DNA from: Pithys albifrons albifrons
Lineage: Eukaryota > Chordata > Aves > Passeriformes > Thamnophilidae
Direction: 5' to 3'
DNA: 64,000 nt
Assembly: GCF_047495875.1 (NCBI RefSeq)
Contig: NC_092463.1
Location: forward strand, 9,124,622 to 9,188,621
The notes below the pieces were generated by a model, which was given only the letters and a program-made list of their open reading frames with translations, was not told the DNA's origin and ran no database searches. Both the position numbers and the translations under genes were made by a program. Below, piece by piece: positions 1 to 47,400 of the stretch. Position 1 is the stretch's first letter, and the number at the start of each line of letters is the position of its first letter.

Positions 1-3000
1 AACTCAGCAGGAACTTTGATTATATTGAGACTCAACATTTTTACTGTCATGAAAATAAGTGAATTTTAGTGGTGTATCTGACTGGGCTTGTGGCCCTGTT
101 GAGGCAGCAGCGTGGACTGTGCTCTGCTTTTCTGTGACAACACACCTCAGTCCAAGGCACAGAAATCCTTGGCAAAGTTTCTTACGCTTGTGTTACTCAA
201 CTAAGCTTAGCACCAGAGCTATGGTGGCTGTTTGCTCTCATGTTACTCAGTGGTGAAGTTGCTTTAATAAATTCTCAATATGCAATTAAGTTACTTTGCA
301 AAATTCCTTTGAAGTGAGGCAGCACTCCTGTTATCTGGAGGAGATTTTCATTGCTGAGTTTGGGGTAGTGACTCAGTAAAAGTTATCTGTGGAATACTAA
401 ATTTGGAGGCGTAACCAGGAGGTTGCCATGATAACAAATATTAGAACTTGCTTTCTGGGAAGTGCTTGTAGTTCTTCCATTGATGGCCATTAAATGGCTC
501 AAGATAAATGAAACTTTTTATTAGAACTAACATGGTCTCCATGTGCTCCTCCAGGGTTTTGCAGACTTTCTAGTGATGAAATGAAGAAGGGAAATCCAAA
601 TTAACTCCAGCCATATGAAGACAACACCCCTTGTTTTAAAGTTGCTTCTTATTTTTGCCATTGAAATGTTTGCTTAACTTAGCTGTCATGCATCTTTCTG
701 TGAAATATTTACACAGTAACTATTTGTATAAACATGTTTAAAATTCTGCATTGATTTTTTCTTGGCAATTTTAAGAAATTTCCTGATGCACAGCATGATC
801 ACACAATTACTGGTAGAGCTTTTATTGTAAGTGGCCTAAAACAACTCTTTATTTATGTTAAAAATTAGGACTCAAAGCCAGAAGCTGAAGGATAACAATA
901 CAATGTGTTAATTTCTTACTCTCCATAAATTGCTTATTTATTAAAGTCCGTGTTCTGCAGCTTAGTTTTTACAAAGAGAGCCTTTTTTTCCTTTTCAAAC
1001 CACCTCTGAAGTTGGTCCATATCCTCTGTTTTAGAAAAGCTGCTGTTTCCATAAATCTCTCCTAATGTCCTTTAGCCTTTTTTTTTTGGCATTTCTTTAC
1101 AATTCCCTGAGGTTTTGATTTGCTTTGTGAATGACACAATGATCTGGTAATGGGAGCCTAGAGGAGCGAGCCAGGGACTCGCCAGTCTTTGCTGTGGATG
1201 TTTTCTTCGTGGCAGTGTCCTGCTTTTTCCCTCTCACTGCTCCTGCTTTCTCATATGCACAACACCCCCCAAGCTACCAGCTCACCTCTGAGTCTCACCA
1301 CCATTGGGATTTTGATGGAGAGCCTCTACTGAGTACTTTCCAGGTTTAATGTTCCCAAAGCAAATAAAGGCATCATGAAAATCACTCTTGCACAAGTCTT
1401 TGATTTGCCTTTATTTTTTTAATGGAGCAGAGTGGGGGAAGAGACCTAAAATAATTTTTAATCAATTAATTATGCTTTTCCTGAACATCCTCTAAGTTTA
1501 GGCAGCTTGAGGAATACAACTTAAAACTGTGATTTCGGTTTTACTTTGTTTAATCTCTTGAAGAGCTTTGGTTTGTGTGTGTTTCTTTGCTTTGTCCCCT
1601 CTGACACTTTCTGGCAGTCTCTAGGCAGGATTTACTGAAGTACAAAACTGGGTTTGTGATATTCAAATCAGGCATGTGTTCAGATAAGCACTAGAGTTGG
1701 GGCTAAGGAGTCTTAGGTGAAGAGGTAAAATCATTGAATCAGCTTTTAGATGCTGTCTAGAAAAGCCCATCCTTGTTCAGATACACTGGGGTGTGGCATG
1801 TTTGGTGGTTTTGGCTTAGTTTTTATTTTTTTTTTTTGTATTTGTAGTAGACATAAAATCTTCAGAGGATTATTTCACACTCTTTTTGTAAATACATGTG
1901 GTGTATTGAGCAGCCTGATTTTCAGAAACACTGATTGTATTAACTCCAGATAGAGCTTGAGGAATATTTGTAGCTGCCTCCCTCCTCTAAGAGAAGATAT
2001 TAAAAAGTTTCAGAGGCTTATTAGCTGAAATGCCTTGTTAGCTGCTTGTGCTATTTTCCATCATAGTGTCAAGGTAAAAATTACTTGGGGAGAAATAATT
2101 GTTTTAAGCATGCTTAATTCAGTTCACTGAATCTGACACCTCCTCTGTCATTTTTATTTATTTATAAAAATGAGAGAGAGAGTTGGGCACCTGTCAAAAG
2201 CAGAGAAATACACAATGGCACTTTCTGCTTCAGGAATGTTTTGTTTTGGTAAAATGTTGTAGCTGTTTGCAAGCTTATTACAGAAAAGATTTCTCTGATT
2301 GTGTCAGGCACCTCATGGTAGTTTTAAGTCCTTTTGCTTGCACCATGAGGTAGTGGAGATGCAATTCACTCTGAGATTGCTTTCAGTATAGCTTAAGAAA
2401 TCACTTTATATTTTCCTGTAATTCATATAGCTATCCTTAAAACTGCTGGTTTTAATGAAATTTCATTTACATCTTCTCCCATGGAGACAGCTGTAGGTTA
2501 GGACTAGCCTGACTAAGCTGTGCCAAAGGTAGGAGTAAGGAGTTTTTTACATGCTGATTAATTCTCTTTTGCTCCTTTGGGAATATCTGGTATTGCTTAA
2601 ATTGATTGCTGTAAGCAATATGGCAACATTTTTGACCTTCTAAACTGAAATTCAGCAAAAAAAAAATGAACCCAAGAAAAAGATAAACCTCCGTGTTTCA
2701 GTTTTATATAACCAGAAGGTTGAAATACAGTGGTAAAAAAATAGAGAGATGTCATCTTCTGCAGTGGTGGTGTTGGCTGGTGATCTCAAAACCTTTGGCA
2801 GAGATGGAATCAGAGAATGTGGTGGTTGTCCATCCCCTGCACAGAGAAAGTATTGGGTGAGAATCTGTTTTTCTTTCTCCATAATCTGACTTCTGATCTC
2901 TCCCAGAGCCAGCTTTGTGAATCAGAGCACCCGTTCCTTGCCTTGCTTAGGTGTTTCCCACCTGTGCTGTTGTGTAATGTAAGACAGGGGCAGTTTCCAG

Positions 3001-6000
3001 TATGCTTATTTTTCTACACAGCTTTGAGGGAATCACTAAGCCAAGGCTGTTTGCTGCTTTCTGAAATTAAGTTACAGATGTGTGGGGTGCCAGGTGACCA
3101 GGAGTTGTCCTCGCAAGGTTCCCTTTGTCACTCGAAGGCCAGACGGCTCAGCCATCCCCCTTCACCCCACCTCCAGCTCCCCTCTCCCTCCCTCCCTCCC
3201 CGTATTCCCCCAAGATATGATAATGAAGCAGGTGCCCTGTATTGCAGCTCTCCACGAGCGTGAGAAACAGCAGTAGGTTTAGAAAAGCAGAAGCCGGGGA
3301 GGATAGGCAGGGGTCAAATCTAGCCCACATTTCTTCTGGCATTTCTTCTGAACCTGTTGGCAGTCACGTCAGTCTGGGCCATGGGGGCTGCTGGCGCTCC
3401 GTATGGCTGTCCAGCTGCCTGTGGGAGACAAAAGTGGGAAGGAGATTTGTTGTGCCCTGAATTAGCCCCTTGCAACTGTGGGACCCCATGTTAGGGCTGT
3501 GCCAGGCATGAGAGTGGCTGAGCTGTGTAGCCTTGGCCTGGCAAGGTTGAGCCGAGATGTGCAGCCTTGACCTGGCATGGATGAGCTGAGCTCTTAAGCA
3601 TTGGTCTGGCACGGATGAGCCCAGCTCTGGAGTGTGGGTCTGGCACGGATGAGCCCAGCTCTGGAGTGTGGGTCTGGCACGGATGAGCCCAGCTCTGGAG
3701 TGTGGGTCTGGCACAGTGGCAGTGGGCTGTGGGTGACCTCCACACCGTGGAGCAGCCCCAGCAGCAGGCCTGGCCACCTCATTGAGATTCCAGGCACAGG
3801 CAGTGCCTCCGCAGCTGTACGCTGGAGGCGGCGGCCGAGGAGGCATCCAGAGAGGGGCCCAAAAAATCATCAAAGAACCAGCCCCTTCACTGCGCCTCTG
3901 AATAGGAGGCAGACAAACCAGAGGTCCTTCTCTCTCCGCCAGCGTGGTGGGAAAGACATTAGCATAACCTCTTGGGGGTTTTTTCCCCTTTCTTTTTTCT
4001 TTCCCCAAGCTACTGAAAACCTGGTGCTGTGTTTAAATATTTTGTTCTGACAGTTTGTTGAGGGGAGCGAAGAGTGGTGCACTAGCCTGGTGGGTGTCTG
4101 TGCAGCTATTTCTGTAAAAAAGATGAACATATTTGAGCTGAGAGTTTTCATTCAGGTCACCCTAGACTTAATTGTTTGGTGTCAGGTTGTTAAGATCCAG
4201 AATTAGCTCCCTGGCTTGGAAGGGGCTTGCTTCCGAGTTCTTTAGAAATGCAAAGGCAGGTTTTCAAGCCTGCTTCTTTTTCCAAATCTGTTTTGATTTC
4301 AGTTGTTTTTTTGAAGCAAGTGGACACTTACCCCGTTTACTCAAGCAGCAAAAACTAACTGTAAATCCCCATCCCACTTTTCAGCACACACGAGATGGCA
4401 GCTCCTGAAAGCTTCAGTCTTTAGGGAAACTGGCATCTGTTTTGCCAAGACCTTATTAGGCCGACAGGATGCAGACCCCTTCTCGGGGCCATTGAGGCTC
4501 AGAAATGAGTCATTCCGCCTTTGACTGGTGGCACATTCGCGCTGCGATTGGCATAACTTTCGTGTTCCCTCGGACAGGAACTGGGGCTGCACAATCAGGG
4601 AGTGTCGTTACATCATCAGAGCGTGTGGGAATGTAGAGAAGGCTTGCATAACGCAAAAGCTCTAATTTTTTCAGTGTTAACCTTAATTGCAATTAAAGGT
4701 GATACTTGGATGCTCAGAGCAGAAAGTTTAATGCATTATTTATCTGTACATTTGTGTTGGCCATTTGAGTGCATTTCATGTAACCGAGACCTTGTTTTCA
4801 GTCAGTGCTCCTGGGCTTCTTACTTGGTTACTGTGGGCCATAAGTAAGTTAATGGTTGGTCCGGTGCTTTTGTAAGTATCAAGGGTATCATTGGATGCTG
4901 ACTTGGTTAACCTAATGATTTTTTTTTCAAACCATTGGTATGTATGAGTTGATTAAAAAAAAAGCAGAGGCTTCTTAAATATAGTCTGTTCTGAATTAAA
5001 GGGTGTGGTGTTGGCTTTGAATGAGCTTGATGCAGCAACAAGCATGCAGCAGTTGGTAAATAAAGATGGATTTTCTTTTGTTCTGCTGGTGCTTGCTGCT
5101 CATTATTCTCCACTTACCCCGTGAGCTTCCCAGGGAGTGGCAGCTGTTTCTGATGTTAGACACTCTATCAGTGGTAGACAGCTCCAGATTCGATGAGATA
5201 CTGTTGTGGGGAGGAGAGGAAAATAACCTAACCCTGCATTATTGTAAATCCTCAGTAGAATTAAGTTTTCATGAACCAAAGGAGTTTTGTGTTTAACTTT
5301 TTCTGAAATATTCAGGCATAAGCGTGCTTTGCAGTATGCATTACAGCGAAAAAGCTTTTCTGGCATGAGATGGATTTACATTCTAAGTGTGTGTTAAGTA
5401 TTTTAATGTGTGGTGTGTGGGGGCAGACACAAGGCAATAAAGGAAAATCGGTCTATAACAATCTTTGTGTATGTTTCCAGATATATACAGTTTGGGAATC
5501 TTTGCAATTTGGAAATTGCTTGGAGTAAACAGAATGGTACATAAAGATTTTAAATAATAAAGCTAGCAAGCTACAGAGGAGTCTATTTGGTTCCAGGATT
5601 TTATATGTAGGATTTATAACCCATCCTTTTGCTTTCCTGTCTCTGCAGTGTTAGCATTCTGTTACTGAAAACAAAGAAGGCTCTGCCAGGGCATTACACA
5701 AGCAATGAATCACGGAGGAAAAAATGTTTTGCTTTGTAAATTGTTCACTTTTCCATGGTGGATCTTTTTTTTTTTTTTTGTGTTGTCTGATAGAATTTGC
5801 CACACATGCTTGCATTTACTGCACTCGGTACGATTCTTTCTAGTGTGACTACATAACTGCTAAGATTAGTGACTTCAAATAACTTTTTGCTTGTGATTCT
5901 TAAAAACAAAACTGCAACAGGAACAAAAAACACAGGGCAAAAATTGAAACAGCTCAGTTCACTCCTCAGGCATGACAGCTTGCTGAGTATATGGGAGGAA

Positions 6001-9000
6001 GGAAAAGGTGCTGATGTTTTTCAGGCAGCTTTGTCCTGGCAGTTCCACATAATTATTTTTTGTCTGTATTGATAAACCCCTTTTCTGCCTAAAGTATTTA
6101 GATTTGCTGTCGCGATTGATGTGGTCCTCATGGGCTGAAGGCCGTTTATAGTATTTTGACTAATCATGAAAATATAAATTTGTTTCTCTAAGAATACATG
6201 CTTTGTACAATTTTTGATGACTGTTGGTGAATCTGAGTGTCCAAATTTCTGTATAGGAGCTGTAGTTTGCTCAGTCTTGAATGTAAAATTATGTGTGGAG
6301 ATTATCAATTTGGGAAGTCACACACCAGGCAGTGTCTTGCCACTTTGCATCAAGGTGCAGAAGTACAACCTCAGTGTGTTATATAATAAAAATTTATACC
6401 ACAGATGCTGAGCTGCCTCATACTGTCCTTAGCAAGAGCAAGAGCAACAATCAATAATATGTAGACTTCCATATTACAGGATTCATTAAGTTCCAGACAT
6501 GCGGAAAAAGAAGTTTAAATAAAATCATGGTATTTATTTGCAAATTAAAAAGGTGAATCAGGAACTAGAACCAACTAAAGCAACAGTTCAGGGAAGATCC
6601 AAGTAGAATGATCCTTGCGAAAGCCTGGCAGTAATGAAATCGTTGATTTTTCACACAGAAAGAGTGAGTGTGGAGGAGGATGCTATTTATGTATGGAGTG
6701 CACCATTTTAAAGACTGTGATTAATCCTGTTAGATTATGTGTTTCTAACAGAGAAACAGATCGGTGGGATAAAGCTGTAAGAAAGTATGAGAGCCAAACA
6801 TAAGCATCTAATCTAAGAAGAAGAGTCTCCTGTGACAGTACAGTGTAATTTTGTATAAAATTATGCATACTTCACTGAAAGTAACCTGATAATAATTTCA
6901 GAATCTGCAAAAAATAAGTGTCCCCTCTGTAAATGCCAAGGGGGAAGATGTGTAGCATAAATTGGGGGAGTAAGGGGAGTGGAAACTCTGTCTTGCCTCT
7001 GTTGAGATATTTTGTGTCCCATTGAATCTCTATTTAGTCTTAAGTGCGTGTATGATAAGGGGTGTATGGTGGTTCCTAGATCTTCTGGGTGTGCTTTATG
7101 CAAGAGAAGAAAATACCTATGAGTCAGGTATGTAACAGTGCATTCCAAAATCGTGGTAGTCTGGGCAGCCACCTCCCTGACATGCTTACCTGGCAAACCT
7201 CTAGTCAGGAGCTGGGCTGAGTGTGCCACGTATCTTCTTGTCCCTGTACTCGCATCTGTGGTGTAATAATAATGAGATTGGAGTAATCTGACTGATCTGG
7301 GCTGAGTTGGACTGATAATTTAAATGTGGAAGGCTTCATAATCTCCTCCTGATCCCAGAAAGTTTTCAGCATTTAATTAAGGTCAGAATTAAAAAGATGA
7401 TGACAACAAAACCTTCTACATTTACCTCCTTGCATATAAATGTTAAACCATGACAGCTGTAGGTGAGTTCTGAAATTCCTGGGGCGATGATGACACTTTT
7501 GTAAACCCCTTGTAGGTTAGCATAACACTTAGAGCAGTAACAGGTGCCTCTCCAAGAAACACTGGGAAGGTTTATGCCCCTTCCTTTTCTTCTCTTCTTT
7601 CTTGCCCCATACCTGTTTCCTCAGTGCAAATCGATGTTTTCTGCAGACATGGCCTCTGCAAAGGTAGCTCTGTGCAACTCTCTCCAACAGTTCAGTAACT
7701 CTTAGTGTTTTGCTTTAGATTAGAAAATTACAAGCCCAGGAAGCACTAAACAGGTGAAAGGAGCTGTGTGCACACCCGTAGCTGCATGGTGTGTGCAGGA
7801 GGGAATGGATGAATGTGAACAGAGAAGTGACACAGCTGGTGCCCAAAACAGGTTCAAACTGCACCACAGACGGAGAGGAGGACTGTGGGGAGAGGAAGGA
7901 GAAAAAGCAGCTGCAAGGGAGTTCCCAGGGCAGGGTGCACCTCACTGGGAGGAAAATTACTGGCAGAGGAAAGCTGAGCAGCTGGAAAAGAGAGTGAGTG
8001 GAGCCTGGGAGAGCGGCAGGAGGTTGCCAAAGTAAGTATGGTGAACCTTCTCTCACTGCTCTCGGTGTTGGTTGACGAGCTCACCAGTAGGTGAACCTGT
8101 GGGCCCTGGGCACCAAGGGATGCTCAGCTGTGCTCCTGCTGCTGCAGGCTGGAAAGGGATCTCAGCTCCCAGTGTGCTCCCTCGTCCTCTTCCCAGTGTT
8201 GGACAAATACGTGAGAAACCATAGTGAAGGAAGGAGGGTGTAGCTGATGACCAGGTGTGGGTGCTTCGTAGTGACGATTTGTTTTCAGATTTTCTAAAAT
8301 CAGTTGTTGGGGTGAGCAGAGTTGGAAAAGTGTGGCCAGTGCCGTGATTTGAGTAACATCCTGAGTGAGAGTTTTGTGACTCAGTTGAATAGAAACATTA
8401 CTGCAGGACCTAGTAGGACCTCGAGGGGCAGCTGGGCACTGTGAAAAGCTCTTTAAGGTTCTTGAGAGACTGCCTGAGAAGACGATGATCCGGTTAATAA
8501 GCAAAAAACCTGAGGTGGTATATTGATGGTCATCCATTAGAGCCACAGGTGGAACCTCTTTCTTCCTTACCTGAAAACCAGCTGAATAAATCCAGTAAAT
8601 AACTGAGGTTTTGATCAAATCTTTTCTTTTTATTCTACTGCTGGACATTTTGAATGTGACTATAACAAAGCCACGCAACTGTCACCTGTGCAGGTTACTC
8701 AGATGAGAGCAGTAGTGTGGTGTGAGGAAGGGATGTGTGTTCTGACAAAGAAAGGTGGCATATCTTTCAGGATAGATGTTTGTTTTCTTCATTGTAGTGG
8801 CTATACATCATCCAGTGTTTTCCCCTTCATATTGTGATATATCATCTCATGTTTCACACTTGGTATGTTGTGAGAAGTGAGTGATGTTATGTAACATAAG
8901 CAGAGAATTATCTTCTTATGGTCCTAAAGTGACTGTTGGTTTGATAAAGCAGTTGACTAATTAGTAAATTACCCATTGTTGTTTAAAATACTTGCGCTGC

Positions 9001-9391
9001 AAAATGTAAATGAAAAAAATTTCTCCACTTGTCAGTATGAAAAATGACAATAGCAAAAATAATACATAGGACATCTGCTCTGATTTTTTTTAAATTTAAA
9101 ATGCATTTAAGGCAGATGTTGCAGAATTTGAATGGAAGTCAGAGTAGATGGAAGAACAAAACATAGCTGTTTACCTTCTATGAAGTCCCATTTTTATGGT
9201 TAAGATTGCTAGCAGTATCTGACTCAGTGCCTGTATTTTTCCACTGTTTGTATCAGACTGAACTGAATGTTCTTAAAACTACTGCTGTCAGGATGACATG
9301 TAGTTTCAATATTAACAAAAAAATTATCAGTGAGTCAATATTTTGGGGTGTTTCCTAATGTTCTCTCCCTTTGCCCATCCTGTCTTTCCAG
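1..9391 (+). other. AKT1 intron 1 (3' part)
   Basis: No exon recognised. The 46-nt exon for AKT1 residues 1-16 was looked for and not seen, so it should lie to the left. The stretch is mostly AT-rich. Exceptions are a GC-richer block at 3080-3860 with a 34-bp minisatellite and a CpG-bearing block at about 4440-4640. The 7700-8200 segment has longer but non-homologous open frames. Confidence 0.75.
3511..3714 (+). repeat. Minisatellite, six 34-bp units
   Basis: Six consecutive 34-bp units start at 3511, 3545, 3579, 3613, 3647 and 3681. The last three are identical in sequence (ggatgagcccagctctggag then tgtgggtctggcac), while the first three are diverged. Exact homogenisation at one end suggests recent expansion. 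It lies in AKT1 intron 1, and the overlapping open frames on both strands (repeats of PELGSSVPDPHSRAG-like peptides) are a by-product. Confidence 0.95.
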
Positions 9392-42965
<33,574 letters not shown>

Positions 42966-44495
42966 TGTTTTGCCATTCAGAAACAAAACAGACTGCATTT
43001 TGGGGACCTTACTTCAATGGACACTAGAGAACTTTCTATATTATCTGAATTACAAACTGTGTTTGTATTACGATTTAGATGAATTTGTAGGAAGCCTCAC
43101 AGATTCTGTATTTAAAACAATTCTTTGATGCATTTTTGAGAAGGAAACAAATCCATTCTTAAAGTATTATTTCAAGGCTTTTATGCTGAATGACCATAGG
43201 TTTTTAAGAATATACACCAAAACTGTTTACTTTAGAAATAATTAAGGTATTCAACATATCAGCAACTCTGACCAGAAAATCCCCTTATTTTATTTATTTC
43301 ATACAGTTCATTATCTAAATATAGAATCTGCACTCTGAACAATTAGATTTATATAGGAAGATATAAGACTTTAGTAGCTAGTGCAATAATATAAGCAACA
43401 AAGTGAACAAACTCTGGAGAGTCAAGGTTCAAACTCATTTTGGACAGCCGTGAAGCGTCATCCAACTCCAGAAAACCAACTATAGGAACAGCATTAATGG
43501 CCTCAGTGAGGTAAATCAAAAAGCAAAAGTTATTTTTGTTATAACATCTGCTACAAGACATTACATATCAAACTGAATCCAGTGGGATTGCCACGTCGTC
43601 CAGATGAGTATTCCATTCTAGACAGTGCATTTAATTATTCCATTTGCATAGAGCTTAGGAATACTTCATAGGATTGGCTTCTCAGAACCTAGAAAATGCT
43701 TGATTTACCAATCTAATAAGAAATGCAACAACGCAAAATCACCCACTTCCACCACTGTACAGAAATACCACACAGGTCTAAGTGAGAAATCATCTTAATG
43801 AGCGAGTCAGCCAGACACAAATACATTTTGGCACTGAAGTAATGACTTGTTGCCGCTTTTTTTTTATGAAAAGATATATGAATATATATAAACACTTAAT
43901 GATTTTTTGCATCATGCCAGATCATTTCTTCTTTCTTGAGTGTGCATTAAAGGTATCAACCAACAGTTCCTGGTGCCTTCTCACTCTTGAAGATTCACTT
44001 TAACAGTGTTTCCCATGTATAAAAAAAATAGGTTGGAACTTCATATGTGTTTGAATAATAATGGTGTTCAAAAAGTGAACTTTTCTTTTTTTTGTTTTTC
44101 ATTTTTAATCTTAGTGGAAAATTCCCCTCACCCTATTTTTGTTGTATCATGTTTCTTTGTAATTTTCATAAAAGCAGTCTTATTCTGTCTCTGCTGCGAA
44201 TGAATTTATTCCATTGTAGGTTGCGTTCTTTAAATTGCGCTTTTTTTCGGTTTTTTTCATTCTCTTGACTGTATAAAAAATGATGACATGTACTCCAGTT
44301 AAGTAGCATTTAATTTTTTATTTGAAAGGGAGTATGTTATGAAAACCCTCACTTCCCCTTTCCATCAGAAACTTCTGTGCTTGCACAGAGAGCCCATCAT
44401 CTTGACTTTTTTTTAACAACATTCAACGCTAGTATTTTTACTCATGATATGAAAATTTCCCTCCAAATACTTAAATAAAATTGCTTTACCAAGTT
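42966..44495 (+). other. AKT1: AKT1 3' UTR (inferred end)
   Basis: AT-rich stretch after the stop without coding signal. The first full AATAAA after the stop that I find is at 44474-44479, so cleavage is placed about 15-20 nt later. An ATTAAA-like hexamer at about 43944 could give a shorter form. The 1.5 kb length fits a vertebrate AKT1 3' UTR. The end is inferred from the signal only. Confidence 0.6.
44474..44479 (+). terminator. AKT1: AKT1 polyadenylation signal AATAAA
   Basis: Canonical hexamer in the context TTAAATAAAATTGC, about 1.5 kb after the AKT1 stop codon. It is the first canonical hexamer noticed downstream of the stop. Use of this site is inferred. Confidence 0.55.
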
Positions 44496-47400
44496 AGGTT
44501 CTTATTTCTTGTGGTAGGAGCCTTTTGAATTTGTAGAGATGCAACAACTGCTCCAGTTTCTCAAGTTTGACATGTGTATCACTGAGGGATTCAGGCTGTT
44601 CTGTCCCACCTCAATTGTTTCATCTTTGTGCTGATCATTATGCAAAGATAATTTTGGAAAATGTTTGTTCGGAGAAATACACCCTGTGCCAGAAATAGTT
44701 TGTCATGAGGTGAATGAGGACAGGCCTCATTTTGCTGCCCTCCTGGTGCCAGAGAGTGTTACCGAGGCCCTAATCTGCAAAGGTATTTCTGTTCCATCAC
44801 TCAGGCCACTGTACAATCTATAACACCGTGTTTCCTCTCTTTGGACTAATGTTAATCACAGCTGAGAAGTGGTTAGAGAAGACTGGAATGTCCCTTTTCA
44901 AACAAGAATACAGATAACAAATCAAGAACATTCAATAACAAATGCAGTGTGCTTCAAACTAAGCACAGAAGTTGCAACTGTAGTAAGCCATTAAATATCC
45001 CACACATTTTTTGGTTCAAGGAATAAACTGTAATTCCTGGTGCAGTTTACTACATGTTTTATGCATGGAGGGAAAGGGAAAGAAGGGATCTGTGTCTCTA
45101 GAGTCTGGACAGCCTGTCCTTGTCTGAAGGTCTGATCTCGAAACTGCTGTCCTTCCTTTGCTTCCAAGCCTTCACCCGAGTCTCCAGCCAGCCCAGGGAT
45201 GAAGTCCAAGGAACTCTTCTGCAAGTCTACAAATCCTGACAAGTTTTGAACTAACATACTTCATGCATCCAAATATAGGCAACATGAGTGAGCAAGGTTA
45301 CCATAATCTGCCCCGGGAAAGTCTGGTCTTTCAGAGGCAGGAGCAGACATGGATCAGGTTGTTCTGCTGAGGCTGATTATGTCTCAGAACATTATTTTTC
45401 TGCCAGTTGTTGGTAATGGATTGTTTTAATTCCAATGTATAAAACAGAAAAAAACAAGCTGCCAAAAATTTCTGTGAACCTTAGTATTGTTAGCAGCGAA
45501 GAATTGTGAGGGCCACACCCGAATGCCAGGTCTTCTGGATGTTTTCCCTCATTTTGCCCTTTCAAAACACCTTGCCTGTTGTCCATAATTGGATGGTTAC
45601 AGGTGTTACAGCTACCTGTGAATATAAAACGTGTCCTTTTTATGACTGAGCACAGGAAATCCTATCACAAAAACCTGTGACCTGAGAGTCATTCACCTCA
45701 GATTACTTTTGTACCATATATGCAGAGACTGCTTAAATCTTGCACGTTTCTTTAGCTCCTTGATTTGAAAACCTGAAACTTTTTGAACTATCTCGACAGC
45801 CAAAACCTCCTCATTCTTCTGGCATTGAAAAATGTCATCTTCCTCTGGTGTTACACATTGCAGCAAAGATGGTGCATCCCAGGTTCTGAACACTGGCAGT
45901 ATACGTATGTTACAGCCCAGGAACTTGGTTATAAACTCAGGGTGGGAGAAAAACAAAAATCTTGGCAAGAGCAAATGAGTAACTTGCAGTTCTCTGTGTG
46001 CTTCTGACTGCAGTCAGGAGTTGAGGTCAGCTGAGCAGTGATTGAAACATACACTGTCCTGTATGTTGTTTAGGGTTAAGAGACATGGGCAGAAGCCAAG
46101 TAATTTTATATTCTCTTGTGTGACTAAAACATCCAGTACAATCCCATTAGGATATGGCAGGCTGTTCTCCCTTTAAACTGGGTGAAGATATATGTGGTGT
46201 ATAGCATTCCCAACTCTGCACAAACTATGATCTTTCAGCCCCCCAATAAAATAAGGTACTTTTTCTTCATTTTTCTTTCTGGACTGTTGGCCCTCCAGCA
46301 GGTGACCTCCACCTGGTCTCCAGCTGCTGCACTTCTCTCATGAAGGCCTTGAGTTATATTGGCTGCTGTTTGAATTTGTTCCCAGTTTTTCACCTGAGAA
46401 ACAAATTGTGGCAGTTTTTGGAGGTTTGAGGGCAAAAACTTGTCTTGATTGTTTGAACTGGATGGTCTTTGCTTTAACTGGTGGTGAATTTACTTGTCTG
46501 CTACTAGGGATTGTGTATGTGCATTGAAATGCTCAGTACAAGAGCAGTGTATTCTCGTGCTCCTGAGTGTTTGTGGATTGTTTTAAATCTTTGTCAGAGA
46601 AAATACTTTTTCTTTTGGAGAGCACATGCCAAAACAAGATTCTTATCTCCAGTAGCAGGATTTAGGATGGTGGTCCCAGATTAGAGGTCACAGCCCACAG
46701 TGGGAGTGCCAACTCCAAGGAGACAGAGCTGCAGAGAGGAGCCCGCACACGGAAAGTGCCTGTGAGAGTTGTACAGATGTTTTGTCTGAGAAGTATTTGG
46801 AAGTAATTCGGGTTTGATTTATTTCACTATATCTAAAAGAGCTTCAGTAAAAACACATTTGAAGAAACAGGCAAACGTAAAAGGATCTTGTTTCCTCAGT
46901 GTTGCAAATGAGTGTGTTTGTCTTCCACTTTCAGCGCAATTTTTTTAATAACAGGGAGGTTAATTGCCACAAGGAGTAAAACGCAAAGAACACTCAGTGC
47001 CTATAGCAAACAGAGCTTATTATCCCCACTGCAGCTGAGCATGCAGACGTGTGGTAGCTGTCTGGTGGAGCATATGTTGCATTCTAATCAGGTGATGAGT
47101 AGTTGTTCTGTGTCCGAAACCATTTTAAACAAACCCGTTTTGTCACAGTAGTTCCTGCTTGACACTCCTTTTTTAATTATAATTTTTTTAACTTCTGGGT
47201 CACCATCCTGTTGTGTGAGTGTGGTGGGTTCTTTCTTGAGGATCAAATCAAAGAGTTCATCTGTAAAAACTCTACTTCCCTCTGTGGTTTTTCGGTGTGC
47301 TCATAGCTCAGTTCTGTTCTCCTTCACCAGAGTGCTGCTTCATATGTTTTTTTGCCTGTTACTGCTCATTACCTGTTCTCTAGAGATGAGCTTTCTGAAT

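Noticed and set aside
2817..3263. 148-codon open frame on the + strand
   Set aside because: No recognisable domain, no splice or promoter context, inside AKT1 intron 1 in a C/T-rich stretch.
3364..4008. 214-codon open frame on the - strand with repeated PELGSSVPD-like peptides
   Set aside because: The repetition is the translation of the 34-bp minisatellite; no independent coding evidence.
1..9391. Possible first coding exon of AKT1 (residues 1-16)
   Set aside because: Scanned for a frame like MSDVAIVKEGWLHKRG ending one base into glycine before a GT donor; none was seen, so it probably lies outside the window.
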